Positions 13,329 through 14,120 of a stretch of DNA of 14,120 nt are shown piece after piece. The notes under the pieces were generated by a model that was not told the origin of the DNA, ran no database searches, and was given only the letters and a program-made list of their open reading frames with translations. The translations under genes and the position numbers were made by a program. The DNA comes from Chloroflexota bacterium (GTDB lineage: Bacteria > Chloroflexota > Dehalococcoidia > SHYM01). The DNA lies in contig JACQGV010000165.1 in NCBI GenBank assembly GCA_016199375.1, forward strand, positions 1 through 14,120, given 5' to 3'. Position 1 is the stretch's first letter, and every line of letters begins with the position of its first letter.

Positions 13329-13958
13329 GTGTCGAAGCCCCTGTCGGCGCGACAGCAGAAGATCCTCAACTTCATCCGCAGCTTCATCCGCAAGCGGGGC
13401 TACCCGCCCAGCATCCGCGACATCGTCCAGGGCTGCCAGGTGAGCTCGACCTCGGTGGTGGACTACAACCTAAACATCCTGGAGCGGCTGGGGTTCATCC
13501 GCCGCGACCGTGAGGTGTCGCGGGGGATCGAGCTACTGGGCGAGGACCCGCGCGCCGGCGCCGTGGCCGTCCCCATCATCGGCACCATCGCCGCCGGCCA
13601 GCCCATCCCGACCCCCGACCACGATTCCTGGAACCCCGACATCTACGAGAGCATAGATGTGCCGGCGTCCCTCCTGGGCTCCCGGGAGCTGGTGTACGCC
13701 CTGCGGGTCCAGGGCCAGTCCATGGTGGACGCCCTCATTGACGACGGCGACGTCGTCATCATGGAGCCGGCGCAGACGGCCGACAACGGCGACCTGGTGG
13801 CGGCCTGGCTGGTCAACGAGCGGGAGGCGACGCTAAAGAAGTTCTACCGCGAGGGCAAGCGCATCCGGCTCCAGCCCTGCAACGCCCAGATGCAGCCCCT
13901 CTACGCCGACGCTAGGAACGACCGGGTCCAGGGCAAGGTGCTGCGGGTCGTGCGGTAG
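13329..13958 (+). CDS. lexA: LexA repressor
   Basis: 209 aa, start GTG 13329 with GGGAGG about 8 nt upstream. Residues 5-70 are the LexA winged HTH (LSARQQKILNFIRSFIRKRGYPPSIRDIV, then SSTSVVDYNLNILERLGFIRRD, with SRGIELL leading to the linker). The cleavage site is in IGTIAAGQP, between Ala89 and Gly90. The catalytic dyad is Ser131 in VQGQSMVDALIDDGD and Lys170 in EATLKKFYREG. The C-terminus has the usual VQGKVLRVVR. Everything needed for RecA-stimulated self-cleavage is present. It represses SOS genes and itself through the box at 13246. It is not part of the preceding operon, since it has its own promoter after a terminator-like hairpin. It is typical in length. Confidence 0.97.
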   Translation: MSKPLSARQQKILNFIRSFIRKRGYPPSIRDIVQGCQVSSTSVVDYNLNILERLGFIRRDREVSRGIELLGEDPRAGAVAVPIIGTIAAGQPIPTPDHDSWNPDIYESIDVPASLLGSRELVYALRVQGQSMVDALIDDGDVVIMEPAQTADNGDLVAAWLVNEREATLKKFYREGKRIRLQPCNAQMQPLYADARNDRVQGKVLRVVR

Positions 13959-14074
13959 CACGATATTTTTCATAGGTGACGCCATGGCGGGGTAACGCTC
14001 CATCTCGGGTCCAGCCTCCCGGGGGCGGTGAGGGGGAAGCCCCTGAGGCGTGGGCCCCCGAGGGGCATAAATGA

Positions 14075-14102
14075 GAACCGCCCCCCCTGTGGCGGGCGGT
14101 TC
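14075..14102. terminator. Hairpin, possible terminator
   Basis: GAACCGCCC (14075-14083) pairs with GGGCGGTTC (14094-14102) across a 10-nt loop. On the minus strand it is followed by the moderately T-rich TCATTTATG, so it could end a leftward gene lying beyond the right edge. In the plus direction no T-run follows. The rest of 13959-14120 is GC-rich with smaller dyads (for example CGCCATGGCG at 13980-13989), and no gene is seen there. Confidence 0.4.
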
Positions 14103-14120
14103 CTGGCGATTGCCTTAGGA

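Overview
The window looks like a bacterial chromosome segment, most likely from an uncultured Chloroflexota (Dehalococcoidia- or SAR202-like) or a similar GC-rich, redox-specialised lineage. This placement is inferred from gene content only: a glycine/betaine-reductase-B-like protein, a tetraether-synthase-like radical SAM enzyme, a UGSC selenoprotein and a Gram-positive-type LexA box. No rRNA or other marker gene is present to confirm it.

Left arm (1-5133, minus strand). A compact operon reads right to left: Crp/Fnr-type regulator, small CxxC thioredoxin-fold protein, radical SAM enzyme with many cysteines, class I SAM methyltransferase, glutaredoxin-AhpF/TrxR-like flavoprotein fusion, and a GrdB-related protein cut by the left window edge. 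The first junctions are 4-nt ATGA overlaps and the radical SAM and methyltransferase genes overlap by 20 nt. The set looks like one redox/methylation module under its own regulator.

Divergent promoter region (5134-5547). It holds two copies of the 16-bp palindrome TGTCGGC-N2-GCCGACA, one next to each divergent operon. A Crp/Fnr-type regulator at the head of the left operon is the obvious candidate ligand, so the two operons may form one regulon.

Central arm (5548-8207, plus strand). Two paralogous polytopic membrane proteins with methionine-rich membrane helices are followed by a thioredoxin (ATGA overlap) and a ClpP-fold serine protease with an intact triad.

Mobile-element scar (about 8208-9557). 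It contains a frameshifted IS1182/IS5-like transposase fragment, a CGGAGA-rich tract, a broken small HTH/CxxC gene, several strong palindromes and an IS-type terminal repeat ending at 9557.

Selenoprotein operon (9565-13014, plus strand, visibly more GC-rich). A TTGACC-N17-TAGAGT promoter precedes a crotonase, a UGSC-family selenoprotein, a conserved DGLPVIPP-motif protein and an alpha/beta hydrolase. The selenoprotein is read through an in-frame TGA at 10759-10761, followed by a perfect 8-bp SECIS-like hairpin. Standard gene calling would split or lose it. A 118-bp MITE-like element with CTAG ends lies between the hydrolase and its probable terminator hairpin; its end repeat matches the one at 9557, so the operon is bracketed by related element ends.

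Right end (13129-14120). lexA has a TTGACA-N17-TAGAGT promoter and a GAAC-N4-GTTC SOS box at the expected start of transcription. Hairpin-rich non-coding sequence follows.
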